Source: Wenyingzhuangia aestuarii (GTDB taxonomy: Bacteria > Bacteroidota > Bacteroidia > Flavobacteriales > Flavobacteriaceae). Taken from it: a stretch of 64,000 nucleotides of DNA. Below are positions 25,149 to 34,397 of this stretch, piece after piece. The notes beneath the pieces were generated by a model. The model was not told where the DNA came from. It saw only the letters and a list, made by a program, of their open reading frames with translations, and did no database searches. Where the stretch lies: NCBI RefSeq assembly GCF_011927765.1, contig NZ_JAATJG010000002.1, forward strand, positions 278,127 through 342,126. Direction: 5' to 3'. Positions within the stretch are counted from its first letter, which is position 1, and every line of letters starts with the position of its first letter. The position numbers and the translations under genes were made by a program.

Positions 25149-26183
25149 ATGAAAAAAGTTATTTTAATACTTATTTGTTTAGGAGTTGTATCCTGCAATA
25201 AAAGACAAACAAATAAAGAACTTGTATTTACAGTAAATGCTGTCAGAGAAACAACTCCTGTAGTTACTGCAGATGATGCTGCAGATGATGCTTGTATTTG
25301 GATTCATCCTGAAAACACAGATGCTTCTCTAATTATTGGAACTAATAAAAAAGAAGGATTGTGTGTCTATAATTTAAATGGAGACTTGTTACACAGCTAT
25401 CCTGTAGGAAAAGTAAATAATGTAGATATTAGAGCTAATTTTAGTTATCAAGGAAATAACATTTCTGTAGTTACAGCTTCTAACAGAACTAACAATACAA
25501 TAAGCATTCACAAAGTAAATACAGATACTACTTTAGAGAATATTGCTTTAGAGCCATTAACTTCTAAGTTACAAGAAGTATATGGTTTGTGTATGTACCA
25601 AAATAAAAATAATACGTATGTTTTTGTTTCTGGAAAAAACGGAGATGTAGAAAAATGGAAGTTAATAGCTAAAGAAAATGGAGTTGTAGGGGAGTTAATA
25701 ACAACCATTAGTTTAGGAACACAAGTAGAAGGAATGGTTGCCGATGATGAATTACAAGCTATTTATATTGCAGAAGAAGATGTGGCTTTATGGAAATACG
25801 ATTCTGAAAATTTTGAGCAAGACAAACGTGTTTTAATTGCCAAAACAACCGATGTGAATATGAGAGATGATTTTGAAGGTGTTACTCTTTACAAACAAGA
25901 AAATAATACAGGTTATGTAATTTTATCCTCTCAAGGAAATAATTCTTATGCTGTTTTTGATAGAGTCACAAATAAGTACCTTAAAAGTTTTAAAATAGAA
26001 GATGGAGCTACTATTGATGGAACGTATGATACCGATGGAATTGATGTAACTTCTGTAAGTTTTACAGGTTTTTCTAAAGGTTTTTTTATAGCACAAGATG
26101 GAGATAACTCTAAAGGAAACATAAAAAGCAATCAGAATTTTAAATTGGTTGATTTTAATGATATTTTAAAAGGATTAGAATAA
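25149..26183 (+). CDS. Beta-propeller phytase lipoprotein
   Basis: 3-phytase of the BPP class, which removes phosphates from myo-inositol hexakisphosphate in a calcium-dependent way. The 344-aa protein has a lipoprotein signal (LILICLGVVSCNKRQ). Conserved BPP blocks are TADDAADDACIWIHPENTDASLIIGTNKKEGL, VNNVDIRANF, YGLCMYQN, VEGMVADDELQAIYIAEEDVALWKY, DFEGVTLY and DGTYDTDGIDVTS. It is anchored facing the periplasm or surface, releasing phosphate next to the TonB receptor encoded upstream. Expression under phosphate starvation is expected from known systems. Confidence 0.93.
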   Translation: MKKVILILICLGVVSCNKRQTNKELVFTVNAVRETTPVVTADDAADDACIWIHPENTDASLIIGTNKKEGLCVYNLNGDLLHSYPVGKVNNVDIRANFSYQGNNISVVTASNRTNNTISIHKVNTDTTLENIALEPLTSKLQEVYGLCMYQNKNNTYVFVSGKNGDVEKWKLIAKENGVVGELITTISLGTQVEGMVADDELQAIYIAEEDVALWKYDSENFEQDKRVLIAKTTDVNMRDDFEGVTLYKQENNTGYVILSSQGNNSYAVFDRVTNKYLKSFKIEDGATIDGTYDTDGIDVTSVSFTGFSKGFFIAQDGDNSKGNIKSNQNFKLVDFNDILKGLE

Positions 26184-26197
26184 CCTTTTGATAAGAT

Positions 26198-26241
26198 CAA
26201 ACAAAAACCGCTCAAGTAATTGAGCGGTTTTTTTAGTTATC
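26198..26241 (+). repeat. 44-base direct repeat containing a terminator, copy 1
   Basis: Identical over 44 bases to 27932-27975. The hairpin AACCGCTCAA / TTGAGCGGTT with a GTAA loop and seven T terminates the phytase transcript. The two copies bracket the glycosidase-like lipoprotein gene. Confidence 0.85.
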
Positions 26242-26503
26242 AACTATTGTGATTTTTTTACTTTAATGATTTTGTGTAAAGTACTTGCAATACAACAGTA
26301 CTGAGACATTGTTTCATTTTTAGAATCTCATCTATTAGATTTTTTATTACCTATTTGTCTCTTAATCTCTTTATGGGGGTATAAATGTTGAAAATTAAGG
26401 AATTGAGATGTGGGGATATTTAATTATCTGTATTTCTGTATTCTGAAATTAACAGATAAAAGTTTGTTGATATTATAATTTATAACATTAAAATTAAAAA
26501 ATC
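26242..26503 (+). promoter_or_regulatory. Leader and promoter region of the glycosidase-like gene
   Basis: A non-coding stretch of about 260 bases. At 26366-26390 it carries TCTC-N4-TGGGG-N4-AAATGTTG. Closely similar blocks with the same spacing lie before the sulfatase gene (32753-32777) and the BspA-like gene (61406-61430). I see no open frame or other structure in the rest. Confidence 0.4.
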
Positions 26504-27922
26504 ATGTTAAAAATAAATCGATTATTGAGTGTTTTTAAAGTATTAAGCTTGTTGTTTTTTACAATTTCTTGTTCAACAGAAAATGAATTAAAAATAAGTA
26601 ATTCAGATATTGATGCTTCTTTTCAAATTACCAAAAACTTTGAAAATGCAACTTATTATTCTCCATCTTCAACATCAGGACACCATTATGTTGGTAATTT
26701 AGAATATGTGTTAGGAGATGTTAAACAAGCACAAATTACAAATGCATTAACAACAAACAGTCATGTAAACAATATGTTAGATGGTTTTGAAGAGATGGGA
26801 GTTAACGGTATACGTATTGCTATTTTTGCTGATGGAGTAAATCCTAATGAAACTATGTATAATTATTTTTATACTGAAGCAAAAGCAAGAGGTTTTAAGA
26901 TTTTTGCCAATCCGGCACAAGGTCATGGAGGAGCTAGAATTGCTTTAGGAATGTTAAATGGTACAGTTACAAGTGTGAAAACTACAGCACATACAAATGC
27001 ACTTATTGACCGTATAAAGGCTTTTGCACAAGAGTATCCATGTGACTGGATAAGCCCTTTTAATGAAGATGATAAAACTGGTGATACTTGGTATACAGGT
27101 CAAATGAATAATATTTATGCAGGTTTGCATGGTCAAGTAAATGGAGCAGATTTGGTAGGTCCTTGTACTTGGGGTGTGCCAGCAGGAGTAGATGTTCTTC
27201 AAAAAACAACTATTAAAAATTACATAGCTGTAGCTACCACTCATAATTTAGGTTTTAATCATGACTCATGGAGTGATTTTATTACAGAAGCTGGGGCGTT
27301 ACCAGTTTGGGATTCCGAAACCAACAACAATGTAAAGTTTACAGGAGTGGCAACAAGAATAGATGCGGCTATAGATGCAGGAGTCAATGGACTGGTTTTA
27401 TACAATAGTTGGAATACAATTAATAAAACTACAGGGGTTTTGTCAGCATCTGGACAAACAGTAAAAGATAAATTCACTCAGTATTATTTTATTCAGAATA
27501 GAGAAAGTGGAAAAAGAATTAAACCTTATGATAATGTAAATGATAATTCATCAATAATTCAAGTGCCAACAACTTGGATAGGAAATTTTACACAATGGGA
27601 GTTAAGACCTACTAGCAGTGGATATGTTAGGTTTAGAAACAAAGGTTCAAAAATGTATTTAGAACCAGAAACAAATAATAATTATGCAGATATTATTTCT
27701 AACTTATCATTTTCTACTACTACATTGGGTACAGAATGGATATTAAGTAATGCTTCTGACGGATATTCTTTTGTGGTAAATAGAGAATCAGGAAAGAAAT
27801 TAAAATCTAAAAATGACAACGATATTGAAACACATACAAATCCTGCAGATTGTAATATAAATCAAGCACCCGCAAGTTGGACAGGAACTAGAACTCAATG
27901 GGAATTAATTCCTGCAAATTAA
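26504..27922 (+). CDS. Secreted lipoprotein: glycoside-hydrolase-like TIM barrel plus ricin-type lectin repeats
   Basis: 472 aa. A lipoprotein signal (LSLLFFTISCSTEN) is followed by a domain of about 290 residues resembling clan GH-A barrels: GVNGIRIAIFADG, FKIFANPAQGHGGARIALG, DWISPFNEDD (candidate acid/base Glu after Asn, about residue 188), LPVWDSETNNN (candidate nucleophile Glu, about 272) and LVLYNSWNT. The C-terminal third holds two ricin-like repeats (FIQNRESGKRI...TQWELRP and FVVNRESGKKL...TQWELIP) that should bind polysaccharide. I cannot assign a GH family. It is flanked by identical terminator repeats and has its own upstream control region; no SusC/SusD pair is nearby. Confidence 0.75.
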   Translation: MLKINRLLSVFKVLSLLFFTISCSTENELKISNSDIDASFQITKNFENATYYSPSSTSGHHYVGNLEYVLGDVKQAQITNALTTNSHVNNMLDGFEEMGVNGIRIAIFADGVNPNETMYNYFYTEAKARGFKIFANPAQGHGGARIALGMLNGTVTSVKTTAHTNALIDRIKAFAQEYPCDWISPFNEDDKTGDTWYTGQMNNIYAGLHGQVNGADLVGPCTWGVPAGVDVLQKTTIKNYIAVATTHNLGFNHDSWSDFITEAGALPVWDSETNNNVKFTGVATRIDAAIDAGVNGLVLYNSWNTINKTTGVLSASGQTVKDKFTQYYFIQNRESGKRIKPYDNVNDNSSIIQVPTTWIGNFTQWELRPTSSGYVRFRNKGSKMYLEPETNNNYADIISNLSFSTTTLGTEWILSNASDGYSFVVNRESGKKLKSKNDNDIETHTNPADCNINQAPASWTGTRTQWELIPAN

Positions 27923-27931
27923 AATAAATAC

Positions 27932-27975
27932 CAAACAAAAACCGCTCAAGTAATTGAGCGGTTTTTTTAGTTATC
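27932..27975 (+). repeat. 44-base direct repeat containing a terminator, copy 2
   Basis: Second identical copy of the 26198-26241 repeat; it terminates the glycosidase-like gene. Its 3' part runs into the stop codon of the convergent 80-aa gene. Confidence 0.85.
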
Positions 27976-28213
27976 CAAAAATTCTATTGATGAGTTTGTT
28001 ACTTGCGTTTTTAATTTTCCATTCTCCACTGTATCGGTTAATGTAAAGTACTGCGTTTTCTTTGTTTATTTTATCTATAATATTAGAATCTCGGTTTCTT
28101 AGAAATCGTAATACTTTATTTACAATGGCTTTAGATCTGTCAAACTTATCTAAATCTGGGTTGGGTAATTCTAGACTACCGTCAAAAATTACAATATTTT
28201 TAATAGTATCCAT
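27971..28213 (-). CDS. Uncharacterised 80-aa protein
   Basis: Not recognised. A small basic protein with MDTIKNIVIFDGSLELPNP at the N-terminus and a helix-rich, lysine/arginine-rich remainder, with no signal peptide or membrane segment. It stands alone between a convergent gene and a TPR protein. The modest length and absence of motifs leave some doubt, but the frame is uninterrupted and uses ordinary codons. Confidence 0.5.
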   Translation of the reverse strand: MDTIKNIVIFDGSLELPNPDLDKFDRSKAIVNKVLRFLRNRDSNIIDKINKENAVLYINRYSGEWKIKNASNKLINRIFG

Positions 28214-28272
28214 GTTTATTATATTTTTGATTCTTAGTTAATTTACAAAAAAATCAAAAGCAATTCAAGTCC

Positions 28273-29664
28273 CTATTCTTTAATTAATTTAATTGAAATT
28301 GGGTTCTCTCCATTTTCTAATAATAAAATATACAATCCAGGTTTTAAAGTAGATACATTAATAGTCGTTCCATCTGCAGTACCTTGTAAAACAATTGTAC
28401 TGTTATAGTCAGCTATTTGGAATTTAAAATTTTGATAAGGGTAGTTTACCACTTCTGTATAATTAACCACCGGGTTTGGGGCTAAGCTAGGTAAATCTTT
28501 AAGTGCTACATAGTTGTTTTCCACTTCAAAACAAGCCTGATCTATAAAATATTGTAAATCATCTCTATCGTGTTTTTTTTCGTAACCAGATTCTTTGGCT
28601 TTGGTTAATAAATCACAAGCTTTTTCGTAATTTTCTAAATCATAATAAACTTCTCCTAAATATCTCATAGCAAAAGAATTGTCTGAATTGATATCCAAAG
28701 CTTCGTTTAAATTTTGAATTCCTAGTTCAGAATCTCCTAATTTGTGTTGTAAGTAACCTTTCATAGTTATTAAATCACGCTCAGCAGTTCCTATGCTTAG
28801 TTTGTTGATGCTTTTTTCGTTTAAATAAGCTGTGTTAATATGTGTTAGAGCCAATTCGTAATTTTCTAAATCCGCATGTGCAATTCCTAATGCCCAATTG
28901 GCAAAAGGGTGTTTGGGAGCTTTTTGTATAACCTTGTTTAAGTAGTGAATTCCTAATTTATAAGATTTCATCATGATTAAATAACTTCCTAAATTATAAA
29001 CAAGTCTACCTTCTGTTGGATTGGTTTTTAAGGCTAAATATTTAAAATGTATGGCTCTATCTTCATCTTCGTATCTAGCATATTGACTTGCTATAACATC
29101 GTAAACAGAAGCCATTTTTTTAGCTGTAATATACTTTGCTGTTTTAGGGTTTTCTTTATATTTTTCAAATCTATTTTTAATGATAAAGAAATCTCTTTCA
29201 GCTAAAACCGAGTTTCCTAAAAAAGACCTGGCATAGGCTCTAGAAATCATAGCACTAAAATAAAATTTATCTTTTAGTCTTAGATTGCTTTTTTCAATGA
29301 TTTGGTAACGCTTTAGTCTTTGTTCTTTATTTTTGCTGTTGTAAACTTTTTCATGATCTATACGTTCTTTTAATTTTCCGTGTTCAAATTTCCAACTAGT
29401 TAATTGTTTTCCTTTTTTGTCTTGTTGCGTACATAAGCCGTGAAATTTCCCTTTTTCATCATAATAAAAAGATTCATTTAATTCGCCTGTTTTGTAATAG
29501 GTTTTAAGACTGTCAATTTTATCTTCTATGTTGTACCATTTGTTTTTAGCAATAATGCCATCATCATAGGTTAAGGTAACTGTTTTTCCAATTCCAGATG
29601 TTTGTGCATACACAATTGTATTACATACACATAGTAGTAAGTAGTTTAGGTATTTCTTTTTCAT
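28273..29664 (-). CDS. Secreted TPR protein with T9SS-type C-terminus
   Basis: 463 aa with signal peptide MKKKYLNYLLLCVCNTIVYAQ. A short MORN-like region (YYKTGELNESFYYDEKGKFHG, about residues 55-75) is followed by six or so tetratricopeptide repeats from about 165 to 375 (for example FANWALGIAHADLENYELALTHI and FAMRYLGEVYYDLENYEKACDLL). The last 75 residues resemble a sorting domain (LAPNPVVNYTEVV, TLKPGLYILLLENGENPISIKLIKE). It is probably a surface or periplasmic protein-interaction scaffold. Single-gene unit, partner unknown. Confidence 0.82.
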   Translation of the reverse strand: MKKKYLNYLLLCVCNTIVYAQTSGIGKTVTLTYDDGIIAKNKWYNIEDKIDSLKTYYKTGELNESFYYDEKGKFHGLCTQQDKKGKQLTSWKFEHGKLKERIDHEKVYNSKNKEQRLKRYQIIEKSNLRLKDKFYFSAMISRAYARSFLGNSVLAERDFFIIKNRFEKYKENPKTAKYITAKKMASVYDVIASQYARYEDEDRAIHFKYLALKTNPTEGRLVYNLGSYLIMMKSYKLGIHYLNKVIQKAPKHPFANWALGIAHADLENYELALTHINTAYLNEKSINKLSIGTAERDLITMKGYLQHKLGDSELGIQNLNEALDINSDNSFAMRYLGEVYYDLENYEKACDLLTKAKESGYEKKHDRDDLQYFIDQACFEVENNYVALKDLPSLAPNPVVNYTEVVNYPYQNFKFQIADYNSTIVLQGTADGTTINVSTLKPGLYILLLENGENPISIKLIKE

Positions 29665-29815
29665 GTTTACTAAAGTAATAAAATCATCTTTAATACTTTT
29701 TAGAAAAATTAAGAAGAGTTTTTGTGGGGAAATTTAGATGTACTAAGCGCTTTTTTAGAGAGGGGAAAGTTTAAAAAAGAGAAGTATGAAGATATGAATA
29801 TTAGGAACAAAAGGT

Positions 29816-31048
29816 TTAGTAATTACGGATCGGTAAAGTAATTGTAAATGTACTTCCATTTCCGCTTTCGCTTGTAACTTGTATTTTTCCGTTTAATTTT
29901 TCTACAAATTCTTTGCAAATAATAAGGCCTAAGCCCGTGCCTCTTTCGTTTTGAGTTCCGCAAGTAGATATGGACTCACTAATTTTAAATAATTTGTTTA
30001 AATTTTCATTCTTTATTCCAACACCATTGTCGGTTACTGTTATAATGTGTTCGTTTTGGTTTTTAGAAGCAGATATTACAATTTTTCCATTTTTGTAGGT
30101 GTATTTAATTGCATTGGAAACTAGGTTTCTAATAATGGTTTCTATAATAGTTTTATCTGTGTAAATAGGAGTTTTAGTAGCTATATTAACTGTAATGGAA
30201 ATAGACTTTTGTTGTGCTGCATATTTGGCTAAAGCAACGGTATTGTTTATTAGTTCTTTAAGATCTAAAACTTCTAAATTAAGTGTTAGTTTGTTGGTTT
30301 GAGATTTTGCCCATTCAAATAGATTAGAGAGTAGTTCTAAGGTTTTTAAGGAAGCTTCTTGAATAATTTGAGCATAATTTTCTATATCTGAATAGTCTTT
30401 GTTTTTAAGGTCTTCTGCTATAAGATTGCTAAAGCCAAGAATGCTATTAAAAGGAGATTTTAAATCGTGGGCAATAAGGGTAAAGAACTTGTCTTTTGTG
30501 TTGTTAAGCTGGGTTAAGTAGGCTTTGTTTTTTTGTAAAGATTCTTCTAAAAGTTTATATTCTGTAATGTCATGAAAAATAACAATGGCCGCAATAATTT
30601 TTTTATCATCATCATATATAGGAGCAGACGATGCAGCAATCCATTTTTGAGTACCATCTTCTAGTTCTACAATTAATTGTTCATTTTTTACAATTTCTCC
30701 ATGTAGTAAAGATCTTGCAATAGGCATTTCTTTTCCTGTGTATTGTTTGCCATCCGGATAATACTCTGTCCAACTATTTACATATTCTTCTACAGTAATA
30801 CCAGTTAGTCTTTGATTGGTATTTCCTCTAAAACTCCAAACAGCATCATTAATATACGAAACACGACCATCTGGGGCTTCACAAATAATCATGGCTGCAG
30901 GAGAGTTGTTTAAAACAGACATTAAAAACTTTTCTGATTTTTTTAAAAGTTTAGAGTTGTTAACTTCTCTTTCTAAATATTTAAGACGTTGTTTTAGTTG
31001 ATTATTTTCAGCTAACAATCTTTCTAGTGTCATTCTTTCATCACTCAT
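29816..31048 (-). CDS. Cytosolic PAS-domain sensor histidine kinase
   Basis: About 410 aa from MSDERMTLERLLAENNQL; a Met seven codons earlier is less likely. The N-terminal coiled coil is followed by one PAS domain (about 45-165: NNSPAAMIICEAPDGRVSYIND, GTQKWIAASSAPIYDDD). HisKA follows with FFTLIAHDLKSPFNSILGFSNL (phospho-acceptor His), then HATPase_c with IRNLVSNAIKYTY (N box), VTDNGVGI and GTGLGLIICKEFV. There is no membrane helix and no adjacent response regulator, so it is an orphan kinase sensing an internal signal. The start lies in a 220-base gap with no other recognisable content apart from the sulfatase terminator. Confidence 0.9.
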   Translation of the reverse strand: MSDERMTLERLLAENNQLKQRLKYLEREVNNSKLLKKSEKFLMSVLNNSPAAMIICEAPDGRVSYINDAVWSFRGNTNQRLTGITVEEYVNSWTEYYPDGKQYTGKEMPIARSLLHGEIVKNEQLIVELEDGTQKWIAASSAPIYDDDKKIIAAIVIFHDITEYKLLEESLQKNKAYLTQLNNTKDKFFTLIAHDLKSPFNSILGFSNLIAEDLKNKDYSDIENYAQIIQEASLKTLELLSNLFEWAKSQTNKLTLNLEVLDLKELINNTVALAKYAAQQKSISITVNIATKTPIYTDKTIIETIIRNLVSNAIKYTYKNGKIVISASKNQNEHIITVTDNGVGIKNENLNKLFKISESISTCGTQNERGTGLGLIICKEFVEKLNGKIQVTSESGNGSTFTITLPIRNY

Positions 31049-31233
31049 AATAATTGGCTTTAAAATCAAGTAAATAAAAAAGAGTTTTTTAGCATGCTAT
31101 TTATTACAGATGTAGATACTGTTTAGGGTGTATTAGCAACGCATGTATACAAGATACTAAAATTATTAATATAGAACATGACTTTTTTAGCGGTCTAACC
31201 TAGGAGTGCTGTAGGGATGATCGTAAAATTGCA

Positions 31234-31268
31234 ACAAAAAAACCCTCTAGAATTTCTAGAGGGTTTTA
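31234..31268 (-). terminator. Terminator of the sulfatase gene
   Basis: CCCTCTAG / CTAGAGGG with a 5-base loop, between AAAAAAA and TTTT. On the minus strand it ends in seven T. Confidence 0.85.
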
Positions 31269-31288
31269 AATATAAAATAAGGATTCCT

Positions 31289-32686
31289 TTAGATTGCTTT
31301 TACATATTCAGGATTTAATGCTGTAGGAATTGGAGCGTTGGTGCTGATCCACCATTTTTTTAGAAGTTTTTTCATTTCCTCTGTTTTTTTAGGTTCTTTT
31401 AGAGCAAGATTGTTTCTTTCTCCAATATCGGTAGATAAGTTGTATAGTTCTACTTCGTTATTTTCAAAATAGTAATGTAGTTTCCAATTGCCAAGTCTTA
31501 TTACAGATCCTGGACGAGTTCTAAATAAGGCATCTCTGTTCTCATTATCGCGTACTCTATATGCTTGCAAGTAAATAGGGAAATGCCAAAATAAAGGACG
31601 ATCTAACGTTGTTGAGGTTTCTTCTAAAATAGAAGATAAGTTGTCTCCATCTGTTTGTACTGTTTTATTATGAATACCTGCATATTTTAAAATGGTAGGA
31701 AATATATCTAAATGGGTGATAGGTACATCACTTTTAGTATTCGATTTAATTTTGTTCTGCATTACAAACACAAAAGGTTCACGAATTCCACCTTCGTAAT
31801 AACTTCCTTTCCCAGCTCTTAAAGGATGTTGTTTGGTAATTCCATACAATCCACCATTGTCTGATGTAAATACGATTAATGTATTCTTGTAAACTCCTTT
31901 TTCTTTTAGTTTATCAATTAACAATCCAATATTTCTATCTAAATTTTCTACCATGCTAGCATATTTGGCATTGTTTTGACCATTCCATGCAGGTTTGTTG
32001 TTGTATTTATCTAATAGACTTTTTACGGGGTTTATGGGAGTGTGTACTGCATAAGGAGCATAGTATAAAAAAAAAGGTTTTTTTGTGTGGTCTACAAATT
32101 CCAATGTTTTTTCCATAATAGCATCTGTTAAATACTGACCTTGTTTTGCATTGATGTTTACATTTTTATAAGGAGGGTAATAACTTTTAGGATGTCCGTT
32201 GTGACTCCCTCCAATATTAAATTGAAAACCATATTCTAAAGGATTTTTACTAATATGCCATTTTCCTGCATGGCAGGTAATGTATCCGTTTTTACTTAGT
32301 AGTTTAGGTATAACATTAAACTTAGGATGTAAAACCGTTGTGTTTTTTGTAGGAATAATTTTTCTGTTTTTAGATTTTCCTCTTTCAGAAGAATCTACGG
32401 TATATATTCCATGACGAGTTGTCCATTTACCTGTCATTAAACAAGCTCTACTAGGTGCACAATTTGCAGATGCTGCATAACCGTTGGTAAAAATCATTCC
32501 AGATGCAGCTAATTGGTTGATGTTAGGAGTTTCATAATATTTACTTCCCATAAAACCAACATCCATCCAACCCATATCATCAACATTAATAATTAGAATA
32601 TTGGGTTTGCTTTCTTTAGAACTAGTTGTTGCAAAAGAGCTAAAAAGGTTAAATACTAAGGCTAAAATTAGAAAGTAAAATTTCAT
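31289..32686 (-). CDS. Type I (formylglycine) sulfatase, exported
   Basis: 465-aa S1-family sulfatase that hydrolyses sulfate esters, most likely on algal polysaccharide. It has a signal peptide (YFLILALVFNLFSSFAT) and metal-binding NVDDMGWMDVG. The modification motif is C76-A-P-S-R80 (NCAPSRACLMTG), in which Cys76 becomes formylglycine. GKWHIS, FTSDNGG and PLRAGKGSYYEGGIREP follow. A SUMF1-type activating enzyme is required and is not in the window. It is a lone sulfatase with no SusCD nearby. Upstream at 32751-32777 lies a motif shared with the glycosidase-like and BspA-like genes. Sulfatase subfamily and substrate cannot be set by eye. Confidence 0.95.
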   Translation of the reverse strand: MKFYFLILALVFNLFSSFATTSSKESKPNILIINVDDMGWMDVGFMGSKYYETPNINQLAASGMIFTNGYAASANCAPSRACLMTGKWTTRHGIYTVDSSERGKSKNRKIIPTKNTTVLHPKFNVIPKLLSKNGYITCHAGKWHISKNPLEYGFQFNIGGSHNGHPKSYYPPYKNVNINAKQGQYLTDAIMEKTLEFVDHTKKPFFLYYAPYAVHTPINPVKSLLDKYNNKPAWNGQNNAKYASMVENLDRNIGLLIDKLKEKGVYKNTLIVFTSDNGGLYGITKQHPLRAGKGSYYEGGIREPFVFVMQNKIKSNTKSDVPITHLDIFPTILKYAGIHNKTVQTDGDNLSSILEETSTTLDRPLFWHFPIYLQAYRVRDNENRDALFRTRPGSVIRLGNWKLHYYFENNEVELYNLSTDIGERNNLALKEPKKTEEMKKLLKKWWISTNAPIPTALNPEYVKAI

Positions 32687-32791
32687 AATGTTGTATTAGA
32701 TTTTGTCTTATACAAATCAACACAAAAAATAAAGGAGAAGAGTAGAGGTATGTCTCGCATTAAGGATACGAATGTCAAATTTTGCTAATAA

Positions 32792-32828
32792 AAAAAGCCC
32801 TGTTAGAATTTCTAAAAGGGCTTTTTTA
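32792..32828 (-). terminator. Terminator of the DJ-1 lipoprotein gene
   Basis: AGCCCT...TTAGAA / TTCTAA...AGGGCT imperfect stem between A and T runs, just past the stop codon on the minus strand. Confidence 0.8.
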
Positions 32829-32854
32829 TGTTTTAAATATAAGAAAGGATCTTC

Positions 32855-33643
32855 TTATTGTAATTTTTTAAATAACAATTCTGCTACCAATTCCGATGAA
32901 GAAGGGTTTTGACCTGTAATTAACAAACCATCTTCTAAAGCATAAGAACTCCAGTCTGCACCTTTAGAATACACTCCTCCGTTTTCTTTTAACATATCTT
33001 CTACTAAGAAAGGAACTACTTTTGTTAATTGTACAGCAGCTTCTTCTGTATTAGAAAAACCTGTTACTTTTTTTCCTTGTACCAAAGGGGTTCCATCTGC
33101 TTTTTTAGTGTGTCTAAAAATTGCTGGTGCATGACAAACAGCGGCTACAGGTTTGTTGTTTTTATAGAAAGACTCAATCATTGCAATAGAATTTTTATCT
33201 TCTGCTAAATCCCATAAAGGACCGTGTCCTCCTGGATAAAAAATAGCATCGTAATCCGATTCTTTTACCTCTTCTAGTTTTATTGTTTTTGCTAAAACCG
33301 CTTGTGTTTCTGCATCGTTATTAAATCTTACAGTTGCAGGAGTTTGAAAATCGGGTAAAGCACTTCTAGGATCAATAGGGGGTTGTCCTCCTTTTGGAGA
33401 TGCCAAAGTAATTTGTACCCCTTTGTCTTTTAGCGAATAGTAAGGAGCAGCAAATTCTTCAATCCAAAAACCTGTTTTTTCTCCCGTATTCCCTAGTTCA
33501 TCATGACTAGTTAATACAAATAATATTTTTTTTGCTTGTACTGTTTCCGTGCTTGTTGTTTTGTTTTCCTGTTTCTTTTCTGCTTTGTTGTTACAAGAAG
33601 CAAGTCCAAAAAGAACTGCAATGGCTACGACTAAATTTTTCAT
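32855..33643 (-). CDS. DJ-1/PfpI (Hsp31-like) lipoprotein
   Basis: 262 aa. A lipoprotein signal (IAVLFGLASCNNKAE) and a lysine/glutamate linker precede a class I glutamine-amidotransferase-like fold of the Hsp31/glyoxalase III group. Visible features are TSHDELGNTGEKTGFWIEEFAAPYY (active-site Glu), PGGHGPLWDL, PVAAVCHAPAIF (nucleophile Cys) and GFSNTEE. Members act on methylglyoxal or as chaperones and deglycases. Export to the periplasm is unusual for this mainly cytosolic family. The Crp-like regulator gene 91 bases upstream on the same strand may control it. Confidence 0.88.
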   Translation of the reverse strand: MKNLVVAIAVLFGLASCNNKAEKKQENKTTSTETVQAKKILFVLTSHDELGNTGEKTGFWIEEFAAPYYSLKDKGVQITLASPKGGQPPIDPRSALPDFQTPATVRFNNDAETQAVLAKTIKLEEVKESDYDAIFYPGGHGPLWDLAEDKNSIAMIESFYKNNKPVAAVCHAPAIFRHTKKADGTPLVQGKKVTGFSNTEEAAVQLTKVVPFLVEDMLKENGGVYSKGADWSSYALEDGLLITGQNPSSSELVAELLFKKLQ

Positions 33644-33734
33644 AATGTTATGATTTAAATGATAATTTCTTATTGATTTAGAATCACAAAATTAGGGGGA
33701 TGTTACTGTCAAAAAATTGATGTAGGGTAATAAA

Positions 33735-34319
33735 TTAGGTTTTAGCAATTCTTTTTCTAATTCTACTTAGACTTTCTGTAGTAATTCCTAAATAAGAGGC
33801 AATGTGATAGTTTTTTACATTTTGTTCTATATTAGGATAGGTCTGTATAAAGTCGTTATATCGTTCTTGTGCAGACATAGATAAGGTTCCTAAAATTCTT
33901 TTCTGAAAACTAGCAAAGGCTTTCTCCATTTTTTTTCTAAAAAAGGTTTCTATCTTAGGGAGTTCTAGAAACAATTGTTCCATATGCTCTTTAGATATTT
34001 TATATATAACAGCTTCCTGAATACACTCAATACTCATAATAGCTGTTGTATTGCTAAAAAAAGCAGTATAATCACTTATCCACCAATCTGAAATAGCAAA
34101 TTGTAAAGTATGCTCTTTACCAGCACTGTCCATAGAGTAGGTTCTTAAACAGCCTTGTTGCACGTAATACTGATAGTAAACAACTTCATTTGCATGCAAT
34201 AGAAGCTCTCCTTTTTGCAAAATAATTTTTTCAAACTTAGAAAGAATAAAAAGGCTTTCTTCTGTGGTAAATGTAATGCCTTTAAAAATTTCTGATACTA
34301 TAGGATGGTCTACACTCAT
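33735..34319 (-). CDS. Crp/Fnr-family transcription regulator
   Basis: 194 aa with a cyclic-nucleotide-binding-like beta-barrel (about 20-115: LQKGELLLHANEVVYYQYYVQQGCLRTY) and a dimer helix. A degenerate winged helix has ASYLGITTESLSRIRKRIAK as the recognition helix. It lacks the Fnr N-terminal cysteines and the full cAMP-binding motif, as usual for this Bacteroidota group, so the effector is unknown. It is upstream of the DJ-1 lipoprotein gene and similar in build to the regulator at 42 kb. Confidence 0.88.
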   Translation of the reverse strand: MSVDHPIVSEIFKGITFTTEESLFILSKFEKIILQKGELLLHANEVVYYQYYVQQGCLRTYSMDSAGKEHTLQFAISDWWISDYTAFFSNTTAIMSIECIQEAVIYKISKEHMEQLFLELPKIETFFRKKMEKAFASFQKRILGTLSMSAQERYNDFIQTYPNIEQNVKNYHIASYLGITTESLSRIRKRIAKT

Positions 34320-34397
34320 AAAATGTTAGAAGTTTTTAGTCTTTGTAAAATAACAATTTTATAGGAAAGTAGTTAGGATTCCTAAACAGACATCCCT

